NCBI GenBank assembly: GCA_000727475.1
Contig: KL647292.1
Coordinates: 323,413 to 387,412 of the forward strand
Direction of reading: 5' to 3'
From: Sarcocystis neurona
Lineage: Eukaryota; Apicomplexa; Conoidasida; Eucoccidiorida; Sarcocystidae
DNA length: 64,000 nt
In this document: piece by piece, positions 48,105 to 62,100 of the stretch
Layout of the letters: every line of letters begins with the position of its first letter
Numbering within the stretch: the first letter of the stretch is position 1
The notes under the pieces: generated by a model
Database searches by the model: none
Told to the model about the DNA's origin: nothing
What the model saw: only the letters and a program-made list of their open reading frames with translations
Translations under genes and position numbers: made by a program

Positions 48105-50704
48105 ATGGCATCTGGCATGGGTGTGAACGAAAATTGCGTCAAGAGGTTCAACGAGTTGAAAATCCGGAAGACGCTGAAATGGATAGTCTACAAAATCCAA
48201 GATACGGAAATCGTCGTCGAGCAAGAGGGCAAGGGCGACATCAAAGAGTTCATGGCCGCGTTGCCCAAGAACGACTGCCGGTTCGGCGTGTACGACTGGG
48301 GTAAGGTGAAACTGGAATATACGGTGAAGAGCGGAAAGACGAAAGCATGAGCAGTGATAGAAAAGTGCTGCACGCGAGACAGGAAAGAGAAAGCAGACTT
48401 CCGTGAGGCGGAAGAAACGTGATAGTGGCCGCAGGTGGAGAGCGACGAACAAGGAGGGACAATAATTTCGATGTGTCATCCGCTCTGAAAGAAATTCTTT
48501 CCACAGGGACCCGCGCGTACAGATTGCAGGAGGAGAGAGACGTAGATATACCGTGTGTCGAGGCTAGGCGAAATCGTGCGTGATTGATGCCAGTTGGTGG
48601 CTGGCATACAGGTTACGGCTGCAAAACAGAGAGGAAGTGGTAAAAAGCACTAGTGAGTTCAGAGCCATGTATGGAAGCATATTGTCAGTCTCTACATGCG
48701 TCAGTCTTTACAATCCACTGACAAAACAAGTATCTGTGCGCGCGTGCGCTCCAAGATGGGTAGATTGAACGCATTCGAGTCAAAACAATAGGACGCCGGA
48801 CCCAAACAGTTTATCTGGAAAAAGTGTGAAGTGCCAACACAGAATTGCGTTGTGCACACGACATCCATGTTGTTAGGTGCTCAGAAGTTCGAATGACACA
48901 TAAAGGCAGGTAGATTTCCACCACCAGTTACGATGTAACCATAGGCCTGATTAGCATGGCTGTAGTGGCTCAGGAATATTTTTCCGTCCTGAGCGAATCG
49001 AAGGCAAGGGTGTCGTTAAGCGCGCAGAGCGTTAGCAATTACGCCCGCTATGATAACTACGCAAATCAACGGGGCATTCCCTGATCGATATAATGTGTTG
49101 TAAACCATGCGCCATACTCTGGTCTACCCTTTCACTGAAGTCGTAGGACAAGCGTCGCGACCGCGGAGGTCGATGCGGTGTGATGGTTCAGCAAGTGTAG
49201 CTGCGAATATCCCCAACTCCTGCAGCTCTCTCTCTCGCGCGGACTGAACACATTAAGAGTGTCTTCTGTGTGAGGTTTGCGTTCTGTGGTCGGAAGCGTG
49301 CTGGCTATACTGCGCCCCGTTCAACAGAGAGTATGTACGCACCTTGCTTCGATGTCGATTTCGGCGCAACCCTAGACTATGAGCAGCGTCACGCGGAACG
49401 TAGATAGAAGGATTTTGCTGTATAGTCCAACTCTGCAGCGGTAGTATCCAACGCCGTGCACTTTGCTTGACTCTGGATGTAAAGCCGACTTTGCGAGGGT
49501 AGCGCAGCTTGGTTAACTGTGTCGGTTGTCTTCGCGTTGCCTGTGGTGCACGTGCGAGTCAGCCGGCAAACGCTCACCCCCTTATCGTTGCGGTGTACGG
49601 GTGCGTCTCCCGAATACAGCTGCATTATTGCGCGTGCTTCCACGTGCGTGTGCTTTTTTCTTACGGGCAGTCGCACGTGTCGAATTCGACTCACTTCAGC
49701 GTTGCTTGTGCAGACCATTTTACCGCTTGTACACCTTACATACACACGTACACTAAAGCTCACACACACGAGCACAGAAGGCTTATCCGGTTCAGTAGGG
49801 GTCTGCAGAACTAAGTTCTCTGACACATTCTGCTATGTACGTAGGACACTGGAGACGAACGTGCGTGTTCACACTGCTTGTCTGCTCGTCACGTGTCAAG
49901 TTAACTCAGTCGCGTACGCGGATGCAGGGTTATCAGTCCCGCATGAAAGCCTGTCACGACTGGCGTATTCTTGACTGTATCAGTGCGCACTCGTAAATAA
50001 GGGCAGCGTATCTGTACAGACCATGTACCACATGCGTGTTGATGGGGGGCGAATAACTTTAACGTCGTACTGTGGTATATGGTGTGTAAAACAGTAGAGG
50101 TTGGACCCTGCAAATGAAAGCGTTTCGAGGGGTGATCTTGGTAGATAGGGAAGAATTTGTAACTACATTTTTGCCCATACTCATTCCCCGGATGCAGGTG
50201 TGTCTTGCTTCTGGCGGAAGCAGCAGGCATTCGTGTCGTACTACTGGACGTGGTGGTTGCACGATACTGAAAGTGTTCCATATGCACACGTACTCTTGAT
50301 TTTCCACTGAACTCTGGGCAGTGACAAAAGTGAAGGAATAGAGGTACTGTGGGACAGAGCAGTCGCACGGTTTAGCCCTGGAGCGGAGATGCGGAAACTG
50401 TTTACCACTGGTAGAATTTCCAATCAAAGCACAATACTCTGCACCTTGCGCACTAGCCAACGAGTTACTGAAGTAGAGCACAGAAAACGTACACGTTTAC
50501 AGAATCGCTTGCTCTCTTCAAAACTTCGAATTTCTCTTCGTAGGGAGCAAAATCCAGTTCGTCTTGTGGTGCCCTGACTCGGCGCCAGTCAAACCGCGAA
50601 TGACGTACGCCTCGTCCAAAGATGCGCTGTCAAAACGATTGGATGGGGTTGCTGCTTTGGCGCTGGAGGCACACGACTTCTCAGACTTCGACACAAAAGC
50701 ATAA
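48105..50704 (+). CDS. ADF: Actin-depolymerising factor (ADF/cofilin)
   Basis: Exon 48105-48300 starts MASGMGVNENCVKRF, reads through KIRKTLKWIVYKIQ and DCRFGVYDW, and ends at G|GTAAGG. Exon 50544-50704 (acceptor CTTCGTAG) gives SKIQFVLWCPDSAPVKPRM and MTYASSKDALSKRLDG before TAA. The phase-1 join yields 118 residues, the size of Toxoplasma ADF, and nearly every block matches it as I remember it. Family knowledge: ADF/cofilin binds actin monomers and severs filaments through its N-terminus and the long helix after the KPRM-YASSKDAL segment. Apicomplexan ADFs are short and favour fast actin turnover needed for gliding and invasion. The protein acts in the cytosol. The single intron is 2,243 nt, long compared with the coding part. 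Confidence 0.96.
48956..49084 (+). CDS. Small ORF in the ADF intron, 42 codons, uncertain
   Basis: Starts ATG GCT and reads MAVVAQEYFSVLSESKARVS, then a Ser/Tyr/Asn-rich end, before TGA. The composition looks protein-like (few rare residues, amphipathic start). It could be an alternative exon, a microprotein or chance. No splice sites tie it to ADF and I recognise no family. Confidence 0.2.
   Translation: MAVVAQEYFSVLSESKARVSLSAQSVSNYARYDNYANQRGIP
49695..49802 (-). CDS. SAG-like exon, antisense inside the ADF intron
   Basis: Minus-strand acceptor TTAGTTCTGCAG opens exactly 36 codons (phase 0 in and out) closing at a strong GTGAGT donor. The peptide runs TPTEPDKPSVLVCVSFSVRV and then RCTSGKMVCTSNAE. 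The VSF start followed by spaced Cys pairs resembles the conserved core exon of TA4-type Eimeria surface antigens. A downstream minus frame (49389-49560) and an upstream one (50060-50250, GMSMGKNVVTNSSLS) may be further exons, but phases were not resolved. It may be a live nested gene or a decayed copy. Confidence 0.36.
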
Positions 50705-52654
50705 GAAAATTTAACGGAAAACCCGCCGAATATAAACCGGGGAATCCGAAGAAATCAGAGAACCATCAACAGGCGCAGAGGAGAAGGCGGATACTTTGAA
50801 GCACAGAAACGCGGAGAGCACCGGACGAGAACACGGATTCGCGGCACCCATCATCAGGCTGCGAAAGTTGATTATATAAAATTAGATGATGTGAACAAGT
50901 GCAGAGAAATCGGAATCACAAATTGTGCAAAGAAGGGGAAACAGGCTTGTGCCACACCTGTAGGACCGCGAAACGGGAGCTTCGAAAAAGAGGAATTGGG
51001 CATGAAGAGAAGGAAAAGACGGATTGTGACGAAGACAAAATGTGGGCGCCAGGTACGTGGAAAGTTACAAATCGCCAGGTGTGGTGGGGGAGAACGAAGC
51101 ACAGAAGCAGGTGGGAAAAGGCAGACGCTAGTGTAGGACGCAGCTGAAAAAGACAGTGCTTTGTAGGAATAAGGTGGAGAGATGATGGAATTGTGAACTG
51201 AAAAAAAGAGGGCCAGTCACCCTCTTCTGGAATCTTCCGTTCTTCTCCGTGTGCCACCGTGATTGATAGAAAGGTGTCACAAATAAGTGTTCAGCTGCTG
51301 ACAGATAAAAGCAGCTGCTGTTGACTCGTTCCGGTTGTTCTTTTTTATAACCGTTCTTTTTGGGGCAGGAGAAAGTGTTTCTCATGCTCCAACGCAAATT
51401 GTGGTATTGTGCGTTGTAACGAAGTGGGCGGCCATCGGCTACGTGTGGTGCAGGGAGAAGGTACCGCTTGCCTGTTTAAGAAGAAGAAAGCAGAAGTAGG
51501 GACGCGCAGCACAGCAACATGAAATAATGTGTGGAAATGGGAGAACACAACGAAATAATCGGGTGAAAGGAGCAGGAACAGTGTCCCCGGTACAGAAGTG
51601 AGTGCTACGTACACAGACAGAACGGGAAGAAATTCGTATGTCAGAACACGAAAATGCGAATGTCGGAATTTACGTGGAGCGGAAGTGGGGGTGACGCAGA
51701 AATACGGAAGGGATTGATGAACAGTTGTGGATTTAGGGAGCAGGACTGTTCCATTTCTTTTGCCTCCTAATGCCGACGGAAGCACAATAGTGCATGCCTA
51801 TCTTTCGTACGCAGATTTTCGTGATACAGTTTCTCGTATTTCGCCAGCTTCCCCCCAAAATATGCATTCACTGTCAGTGCATACACACGCACATGCAGAG
51901 CCGCATATATACGAAGACGGGCGCACACGTGTTACCGTAGTACTACAGGCAGAAGCGTGGTGTTTTGATTACTCGCATTACACTTCTATGCGCAGAACTG
52001 TCCACTCCAACAGCTGCACAACGCATCAGGTCACCAGCGGATGAATGGATGACACATATTACACTTCTTTTTATACCTTTGTTGATGCAGAAGTTCTCTG
52101 CCCGTTTCCTGCAGTAACTCCGCTGGTGACACACAGAACCTGCATTGCGGACAATACGCCTGTGAACCCCATGCCGCTACTCTGTGTGGGACGGTTTTTC
52201 AAGTTTTTCATGATGCTGGTGTATCCACGATACAGTTCTGCTGACGTACTGCAGAGCGCTTCCTGCAGTTCACACAGGAATTTCTGCACGAGTGCTGGAA
52301 AACTGCTCAGGGTCACTGGCGCAGCATTGAACGTGTGACTGTGTGAGGAAGGCGTAGCAGAATACCATGCAAAAGGAGGCGCTTGGATAAACGATGAAAA
52401 ATTGTATGAAGTGCATGTTGCAGCCCGAGGCCTTGAAACGCTGAGGAAGAGGGTCCGAAACTTCAGGTGTCCTCTTTTTCAAGCACACACTTTTCAACCC
52501 TCCAGATAGGTCGGAGTGGTGGATGAGTCGCGAACTCCTGCGGAGGCGTGTGAAAGAGGCTAACGAAATGGACGGTTTCCGTATATTGTAGATTGTGGAC
52601 AGTTTTCTCAAATTACAGGCTCGGAGGCCATTAGACACGAAACACCCTCATGTG

Positions 52655-52950
52655 TGCTCTGCGCTGCGTGACAACTGAAGTATAGGCAGTGAATACTTCC
52701 CGCAACTGCTGTCGGGTGTCGTAGATCTAGCACCCATCTTTGCGAGCCGTAACTCTACACACAAGAAGCAACAAATTTCCTTGAGTGCGCCCCATCGTGT
52801 ATGCGCTGCCCTGCTTGGTAACTGAAGTGTAGATAGTGAATACATCTCGCGACTGCTGACGGGTGTCGTAGACCTAGCACGCTTCTTTGACGGCCCTAAG
52901 TCTACACACGAGAGACAACAGAGATTTCTGACGATATGCGTGTCCGTTGA
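52655..52950. repeat. Tandem duplication, 147-bp period, two copies
   Basis: Copies start near 52673 and 52820: aactgaagt-tag--agtgaatac, then gctg-cgggtgtcgtaga-ctagcac, then ctacacac-ag. Identity is roughly three quarters. The minus strand is open through both. Confidence 0.8.
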
Positions 52951-55104
52951 CCAGTAAACCACTGTTCTGGATCTAGATGTATTCTCTGCGACCTCTCAAT
53001 GTACACAACAGGAGCGAATAGGATTTCTGAGCATCGCTTATCTGTACGCAGGCCAGGCACTCTACTCGCGCGTAGACGCGCAAAAGTGTAATGCAATTAC
53101 ACTGCACGCAGTTTCTGTAGCACTCTCGCGGAAACGAAGCAGGTCTTCGGTGATGATCCATCATCGACCTGGATCAGTCAAGACGGATATATGGACCGCA
53201 AACAGGAACGAGGAAAGTGTTCAAATGTAGAGGGGGGAGAAGAACCGCAATCGTATGCTGCGCGATACACCTCTAAGCAATTCCGTTTTGACGCGCTGTT
53301 GCGTGCCCACAGGTAGACTGCGGTGTATCTGTGCATTTGTAATCATTCAATGATGTTACGCGTGTACGGACATGTGTACTAAAGTACCCAAACCTGTGAC
53401 TGCGACACAGGTATAATCAGTCATTCCACCCTAAAAACATGTGAGTTGCTGACGCCGATCAGCGGTTTAAGGGAAGCTTATTTACACAGCAAGGCGGGCT
53501 GCAGCACGCGGACTTCCACTGTGTCTCTGCCTGACATCTGGTTTACGTATGCGACTATGCATGCCAGTGGCAACGGAGCCCGCTTCCAACAAGTGCGTGA
53601 ACACAGGTTCACAAGACTGCTCCGGTAATGCTTACTGAGGTTGAGGCAGAGGCTTCCAAGTGGGGAGCCCGTGTTCCCCGTGCCCACGAGTCGCATCAAA
53701 CGCCTACGTAAAATATTAGAGGTAGCAGACCCGCTTTCCTAAGATCCCTTTCGAGCTTTGGATGTTGGGGAAGTCGGCCGGAATGTTGAAGAGCCGTCAT
53801 TTCGAAGTGCGCGTAATAAGTCTAAGATTTTTATCCAAATACCTATGAGCGTACCTGGTAGGAGTGACTAGAAAGTCTCTAAAAAATAACAAGGAGGCAT
53901 ACGCGAAAGGCATCGTTTCATCGCGGCAGCTCAAACAAGTACGCATCTGAACACATTCGCGCCCCAACGGATACCTTAATCTCTCCCCAGCTGTGCGCGC
54001 TACGTACACAAAAATCACGGCTGTGTATTGTCACGACTTCACGTACGACGTGCTAAGCCGCCTACAAAAGTAGCGATTGCAAGATCCTGAGACTCACGAG
54101 ACTTCTTCGTGGCCCACAGATGCACTTATATGCACGTGTCTATGTATATAGGTTCGTTTGAAACGGCGTGTGTTCCTGCCTGAGAACAAAGAACACCACG
54201 CCACCCTGAGCGGCTCTTCTACCAGTGGCGTACACGGGTGTCTACGTGCCAGTACATGCATATATATACATGTGTAAATTACATGTATACATTCGTAGGT
54301 ATACACGCATAAGCGTGTGATTTGAATGGACACGTACTGCCCTCTCCCTGTGCACAGGAGCGAAAAAAACGGGCTACGCTTCCCTGTGAAAGGGTACAAT
54401 AAACGGAAAACGGAGCACCTCGATATCTTCTTCACCTAGGTGACGCCCTGTTCCCTACAGATAGTGTTCTGTGCTACGGAAGCAGACCTCAGTGGCTAAT
54501 CCTGTTTTCATTTCTACGTCGCTCGACAGGGAAATATGATCTGCTACGTTTACAGGGTTTACCAAGGAGTTGCAATAAAACGTATAATGTCCCCACGCCA
54601 GCACCAAAGTCTCGCCGTGTGCACCATCGCACTTTCACATACTTCGTGTGCATTCATATATGTATAAGGTCAAAGAAAGCCCGAGGTTCTACATATGTCA
54701 CTGGTATACCTTCATGCACTATCACTTTCTTGTGTGAATATACGTATGTGCACTAAATTTTACATTATTTGTTTATGTATGTCAGTGCCGGACTATCTGT
54801 ACTCGTGAATCAGTGTGCGTTTGCGTAATGCGCTTGGACTATTCCACGTGCTCTTCTGCGTACCGGCCGGCTGCAAGGACCGCTCGTAACCCTGCCCCTA
54901 CGTAAGTCTGTATACGCAGATGTGTATGTAGATGATTAGCCACAAAAGTGAACGTGTCTACCGTTGTCCGTGATGCATCACAAGCAGAACTCACGGTACC
55001 CCTGGACACATCCATGTACGCTGACCGGCCTCGGGCCTCGTGGTGATGTTGACCGCAGGCAGAATATTATCTTAATCGACACCGGTGGACACCTACGTAC
55101 GAAT

Positions 55105-55130
55105 TTATCTATATATATATATATATATGG
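55105..55130. repeat. TA microsatellite
   Basis: An uninterrupted tatatata tract in gene-free DNA. Confidence 0.9.
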
Positions 55131-57185
55131 TTATGTATGCATGTGTGGGCGCACACACGTAGAGACGTACGCACATACGTATGCGTGTATCTTTGCACCA
55201 CGCAGATAAATACGAGAGATACACTGCTTTTTCTCAAAATATGTACAGTACGCTGTACTCAGAAAACACAATCTGTAAAAGGGATCTGCAGAAAGACTAC
55301 CGTAGTAAATCCGGTATATGTGGAAATGAAAATTGAAAAAATCAGCGTCTTTCCATCACCACGAATGAGCACCGTTCATCTTGTCCTTTATCAGAGGACA
55401 AACCTATTCTTGAATTCACACACTGCACGGTAAAGGGTGACTGACAGCACTCACGTTGAACCACAAATACATCCATATATTTAAACGCGTGAATGGGCTG
55501 GACGGGAGATATACTTGTTTCCGATCTTATCTTGTACCTCGTATGTGTTACTGCACATAACACATCTGCTGGAGCACCTTTGCTTCCATGGATATATATA
55601 CATATAAATACATACACACACACAAGTACGCATTCATGCGACCACGTCCTTGTGTCCCTGTATACTCAATGACAGCATACAAATGTGCATACGTATATAG
55701 GGATGCAGGAATACAAAGAAACACCTTTATACGTATCAACACCGATGTGCGGACCAACACGTGCTTAAGTGATTAACAAGAAAAAACCAAAACAAAAATA
55801 TCCGTCTTTTCCTGCCTACACGATTTTATACACGTTATGTCGTGCCACCGTAGTTCAGCATCACCACGTTCCCAATGCATGCTTTTACTCTTCTACTTGT
55901 GCTTGAATACATGAATACACGAGAAATACGTATCTCGTTTGTTGCAGCCGTGCTGCACGCTAAATAATCTACCACTCGTAATCAGTTCCCTCCATTACGC
56001 TGTCCTCACAGAAGTTGTTCTGCACGAGATGCACCTACTCAAGACTCAGCCATATCTGCTGCATCCTTCCAGCCCAAGCGGACGCAGCAGGCGCCGGGTG
56101 GGAATTCATTCTGCCCTCGGTACAGCAACAGCAGCACTCGGATTCGCGACGCCATCACGCAGGGGTGATCACTACGCGAAATGCAGCAGCTGCGCCCGTT
56201 GCAGCGCTAGCGCAGCAACTCAGCAAGAGCAGCAGCAGCGATTCAGCAGCCGCAGATTGAGCTGTTGCAGCGGTAGACCAGCGCCAGCAGCAGAGGCGGA
56301 GTAGCAGGCGTATCGGAATAAGCGCGTTCTATCGTCTTTAAAGTTTGTCAAGTCTCTGCAGTTGCTGCATAACGGCCCTCTGCAAGCAGCGTCTGTCACT
56401 ATCGACTACACACAAATGACGCCTTCTCTTTTTTTAGTGTACACGTCCGCTGATTGACTGCACTTCGTTTGCGTACCGCGCCGCTCTCTGCACGCACCTC
56501 TTCTTGTACGCACCTCCTCTTTCGCTTGAAGTGTCTACCTTTTCCGTCTTGAGTAAAATTGCGGAAATTCGTCTTTTATCACACATTCTCTCTCGCGTTT
56601 GACTGGTGATTTCCCAGAGTGCGCGCACGTCCGCCGTCGGGCTCTCGAAACATCTCGCGGTGAACGCTTGGGCGCACTTAACGTCATCTGTATTTGAATG
56701 GTGTGGTACACATATATGCGTACGTGGATGCGCAAAAAAAAAACCCATACCATGTAACTACATGTACCTTTCTGTGGGTGTACTCCCTCTGCACACCCGA
56801 GTCCTTGAGGTGCACTTGGTGGATTTATGTTTTTATTCCATAGTGCTGCAGTGCAGCTGAGCTTCCCTGCTTTCATGCACGCCTTCACTCCTTCCGTATT
56901 ACCTCCTTCTATATGCGTATACGAGGTATGAAACAGCGCTCAAGAAAAGCTTAATTTGAAATGAGGTCCCCTACGCCCTGCCTTCATTGCTGAAGTGGTC
57001 CGCAGGGCTCTCCTGCGTCTACACCACCTCCGTCCTCTCTGCTGCTTTATCGCTATTTTCCTTCTCTCTGTTGTCCGAGTCCGTCCGCACGTGAGAACGC
57101 TCCCCATACTTTCCCTCTCTGGACCCGCGTAGGTGCTTCTGTTGCTATCGCCGTCGCTCTATTTCCTCCTTTCTTTCTATTGTTC

Positions 57186-59091
57186 CTATTGCTGCTCTGC
57201 CTTCCCCTCTGCTTTGGTAGACACCCTTCCTGCCACAACCTGCGTAGGCGGAGCCCCTGCAGCGGCCCGTATGTACTCCTGTTCAGCAGCTGCAAGAGAC
57301 GCGCCGCTGCCGTCAGCAGCAACAACGGTGCGAGCAGCAAAAGCGGCTGCGTCAAGAGGATATCCTGCAGCAAAGGCCGTGTCTCCTGCCGCTGCTGCGG
57401 GGCCGCTGGTGGAGCTTGTGTCGCCCGGCCTCCCAATACCGTATGCATGAACCCCACCCTCTGCACCTGAAGCTGCTGTCTCTGTGGACGTGTAGCACAA
57501 CGTAGGAATAGCAATGCTGCCTCCCAGCTGCTGCTGCTGCGTTTCAAAGCGGAAAATAAGTTTTGAAAAATGCCGAGTGGTAGGTGTTGTCCACGCCATA
57601 AGCGCTGTCCAAAAGAGGCACACTACGCACCACGCAATGCTCTCTTTGTAGTTGTCGTTGTCGCAGTAGCGGCACTGTAACACAGAAGATCACGCGGAAA
57701 ACAAGAAAAAAGAAGTTACCACTACTACAAAGACAGCGAAAGGATGTTTCATGAAGGTACAAGAACAACATCTAAGCAAAGACAGAATAAACCGATAGAT
57801 ATAGTTGTCAGAGGCATCCTGAACACTCGCATACACTCAGTTCAACAGTTGATACTGCCTCTTTGGTGCGAAAGGGAATAGCGTAAGAAAATGACAGACG
57901 ATTCATAAAGATGAGGAAGAAATCCACATGTAAATTCACCGTACAGACATCACAGAGTTCACCGTGCAGAACAAAGCAGTCAGATGTACGCGCGTGCACA
58001 CATCGCACCAGTCCGACCATAAAACAAGGAAAATACTACACATACGTACGTAGACGATTGGTGACAGGGCAGTCGCTGTAGGTGACACGAGCTTTTTCCA
58101 CGCTGCAGTATGCGTCTACACGTCGCCAGCTGTACCTACACCCCAGGCCCCCTACACACGAGTGGCGGCTATATTCTGCTTTTGTCGTGTAACAGTGCAA
58201 ATCCTTTTTCCAATCCGCGGTACTGCAGTACATGAATAGATGGGTCTAATCTTCGAAGCATGTGTGACCTGCCGTCAACTCACGCTCCACCGGCAGCAGG
58301 CGGTGTGCACAGAGATTGTAGCGCACAGGCACACTCCGGCTGCAGCGTATGTACACTCGCAACGCACGAAAAGACTACGCAGGACGTACAGACGCACTGC
58401 AAACAAAGCCGACGATGTACTTGCGGCTGTCCTACTGCTCAGGTGCAGAAGAAGCTGAAGACACCGTGTACGTACGGCTGCGAGGTTTAGAACAGCTGGT
58501 GTCTCTCCGTCCGCTTGCCTCTCATGAGTGGGCCGTCAGCGTCGCGTGGCACTGCAGACACTGGGACGCGTGCCTATATGCGGCAACACTGTAGAGAGAA
58601 TCCGGCAGACTGCGTCCGACCTACCTACGGCTACCAGCGTTTATAGGCTGTAATATATATACATATATATACATATACACACGTATGTGTGGGTTATCAC
58701 GTCTGTGCGTAACGTGGAGGACTGTCCAGGTTACACCTGGGGACGTACCTGAGCAGCCTGCACTGCGCTGGCTACCGCGAGAATGATGAACGCGAGAACC
58801 CCCAGAAAAGAGACGGTTCTCATCACGTGCGATAGCTCGGCAAGAGCAACGGTGGACAGCCCGGTCTGCTGCACGGCCTCTCGATGAAAGACGAAGAGAT
58901 TCAGCGCCGCCTGGACAGGAAAGCAGAGGGGAACGAGACACAAAGAGATATGAATACGCAGCTCTCTCTCGTATCGCAAAGATGACAATGGACGCGCGTC
59001 AGCAGCATTCGACAGACAGCATGGAAGAAGGTGTGCTCTACTGGATGCAGGCACAGCTATACATCACACACAGACACAGACACACACACGG

Positions 59092-59122
<31 letters not shown>

Positions 59123-62100
59123 CACACACACACACTCAAATTTTGACACGTTTGATGCGTGCGGATACATAGAGAGGCCGAACGTATACGTCGGTGAAGA
59201 CATTTCCTGAAAACCATGTATGAGAAAACGTAGATTCAGACGTTTGTGTAAAGGGTCGTATGTAAGCACACACGCGTACACTGGCATATATGTACTTGTG
59301 TATGAATCAGACACGCGCACGCTCAAAAGCAGATAAACACACCAAAGTTCGAGTAATCGATACAAACGTATGTGTACACACGTACACCTATATACGCGTG
59401 TTTATATATACACACACGCACACGTATATACAGCTATGTGTTCCACGTATATACACATATATATATAAGTATCTCAATACTCTAGGATGGGGTGGGGGAG
59501 AAAGCGGACGCGTCACGCGCACTGCCACACGGAAAATGTGTCGACTCGGCTACGCACGTCTCACGAAATTGCTTCGCTCGTTGAATGTACCTCTCAAGTA
59601 ATCATACGCACTGGACAGGCGATACACATGCATAAATATATTATATGTCAAATATGTATGTATGTATGTATATATATATCTGTCGAAGGATGCGTACATT
59701 GCAATGGAAACGGGACTCACCATGAAGGCAGGAAGAGCTGAGATAAGAGTCCAGTACATCGGCAGCGTCTTCGGGAACCTGTCAACAGCAGCCGCCCAGA
59801 TACACCCACGCCTGCACCCACAAGTTTGCGTTTTCTTCGCCTTGCACGGGGGCGAAATTTCTACATACACACACGTGTATATGAATGTAGTGGACGTATA
59901 TACATACATGAGTACACGCACTCAAACACACATGTATATAGATACACACGAACTTCACACAAATACACCCACGCCCTCGGCTGCTATTCAGATATCCGGA
60001 TTTTGAACGCCAGTTTCTCGTTGTACATTCTACAGCTGAAAAGGCAGACAGCGAACAGTCAAGCAGCCCTCGCCGGCGGAAGAGAGGAGACAATATCACT
60101 CTTCTACATCCATGCGTACCTCTATGCATTTGTATGTACACAGAACGGTAGATTTGACTACGGAGGCGCGTAAACACCAAACTGCTTTTTCTACGTATCG
60201 CCCCCCCTCGTGTCCTTCCGTCGCCACCTAAGATAGACAACATAGAACACACCGGCGAGCAGACGTGTTGCACGCGTCCATTTACCGAATCCCGCGTATC
60301 TGTGTACATCTACGTGTACATCCCGAGTGCGACAAAAGGACCTTTTCTTCTTACAAAGATATCTTGTTTCTTGAGTCCTACCTGGACGCGTGTTCTCCTC
60401 AACTACGGCAGGACCTCCCTGCAGAGCCGTGCTGACCGTCTGCACGCCGCTGCTCATTACGTGCGCAGCCGGACGCAGCAGGCGGCAACCAGCAGCTGAC
60501 TAAGGAGCGCGGAGGGGATGACGTGCCCATTGCTTGAGAGCGTTGACCTCTCTTTAACAGAGACACGTGGGCGTGCATAAGCGTGGCGGAGATCGCTATG
60601 GATAAACACGAGCGCCTCTTGGTGGTGTGTGTGTGTGTGTGTGCGTGGTTAGTTTTTTCGGCTAATCTTCGAACTTGTGCAGGACATAACGCATGCGTAG
60701 AAATGTACGTCGACGACGGGTGTATTTTGGGAGGACGCTGTTTCGCGCTCACATTCGGATGCGTCGCGCCACCGGTGGGGGCAACGCCTACCTTCTACGG
60801 GGCGTCGAGAGGACAGACAGCGTACACATGCACACGCACAAGTTCGTTGACGTACGGCGATTTATTTTTTGCTGTACATTCATACCTGGGTGAACGCAAG
60901 CTCATGCCTGTGATGCACAGATGACGGAATTTTCCGCTGCGATCGAGACAGAGATGGGTGTGACGAGATTGTACGTACAGCGACGTTTGCGGCGTGAGAG
61001 ACCTCCCGCCATTTTAATAGCAGGAACGCTCGTCGGAAGAAATAGCATGCAAGTTGTGTGTACCGTCTACAGGTGAACCCCGCTTGCGTGTGACCGTCGT
61101 ACGCGTGACACCTCCGTGCATGCACGTCGGCGGTTGAGCGGTTTTCCCGCTTCGCGCGAATACTCCGCTGATCTCTGTCTGTTTTCTCTCACCGTGTATG
61201 TATGACGGGGTCGATCGTGTAGAAAGCAAAAAGACAGCAGCCCACGATCGTCCAGCAGAATGGGATGGAAATTTTCAGAGCGTCACGGACGCTCAAGTCC
61301 AGGTGGCTGCCGCCCCCGCTGGTACAGATGCGTTTGTCCAGGAACTCGCGCAACATGGCGTCGACGAGGCTGGAGAGATGCAGGAAGGACGGAGGCGGCT
61401 ACGGAGAGCGTGGGTCGAGACAGGGCAGAACGGAGAGGACGGCACGAGGAGGGCCGTAGATTCGGGAGGACGCAGAGGACAGAGGAGGCGACGTGGAGGA
61501 GCCGGAGGGGGAGGAAAGGCATGGAGAACACGCGCGGGAAGACCGGCGGATAGATGAAGGCGCACGAGGATGAAAAAGACACAGAAGGGGAGAAAGACGA
61601 TGCAGAAGGGACGGGAGTGAAAAAAGCTGAAGCAGAGGAGGACGAGGAGGACGGACAACAACAGGATCACGACGATGAGGACAAAAAGGAGCCAACGAGA
61701 AGACGGCAGGGGCAAAGAGCATGAATGTCGGAGACGCGGGGACGCGGGCAGCAAAGAGCTACGGCGTGGGGCGCTAAGACAGGACAAGCAGGAAGACAGC
61801 AAGCCTGTCGCACCGAACGATACTGTGGAGGAGATCGAGAAGAGAGGGAGGACGAACTGCCGACTGGCCGGAAGGAGCACTGATGAAGGAAAAAGTCGCA
61901 GCGCCACCAGCAGCTGATACCTTCGCGCGTTAGCGACGCAACTTGAGACTGACGAAGCAACTTCTGGAAAACAGCGGTTGGTGTGCGAGTTCTACACGAA
62001 CGTCTTTTTTTTCAGCTGCAGGGAGAAAGGAGAGAGAAACGTGCGAGGTAGGAGGAGAATGAAGAAAGAAAACCAGGAAAGCACACGGAGCACACTAGGT

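Larger units (their letters stand above)
48301..50543 (+). other. 2.2-kb intron of ADF
   Basis: Bounded by GTAAGG and TAG with exact phase continuity of a well-conserved protein, so the boundaries are firm. It holds a short ATG-initiated frame on the same strand and SAG-like open frames on the opposite strand, both listed separately. Confidence 0.9.
50705..57185. other. Sparse region after ADF; no supported gene
   Basis: Begins with the ADF 3' flank. Weak exon-like frames occur at 52045-52338 plus, 53797-54018 minus (CVQMRTCLSCRDETMPFAYA) and 55939-56304 plus (Ala/Gln-rich, from GCA triplets at 56090-56290). Microsatellites lie at 54240-54310, 55095-55190 and 55590-55640. The end (56440-57185) is probably the 3' flank of the minus-strand membrane gene. 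Confidence 0.4.

Noticed and set aside
49519..49974. 151-codon plus-strand frame inside the ADF intron
   Set aside because: On the sense strand of ADF without splice sites; the antisense frame has the better exon signals.
61293..61907. 204-codon minus-strand hydrophobic frame
   Set aside because: Falls in the pyrimidine tract upstream of the acceptor at 61370 and overlaps the real exon in another frame.
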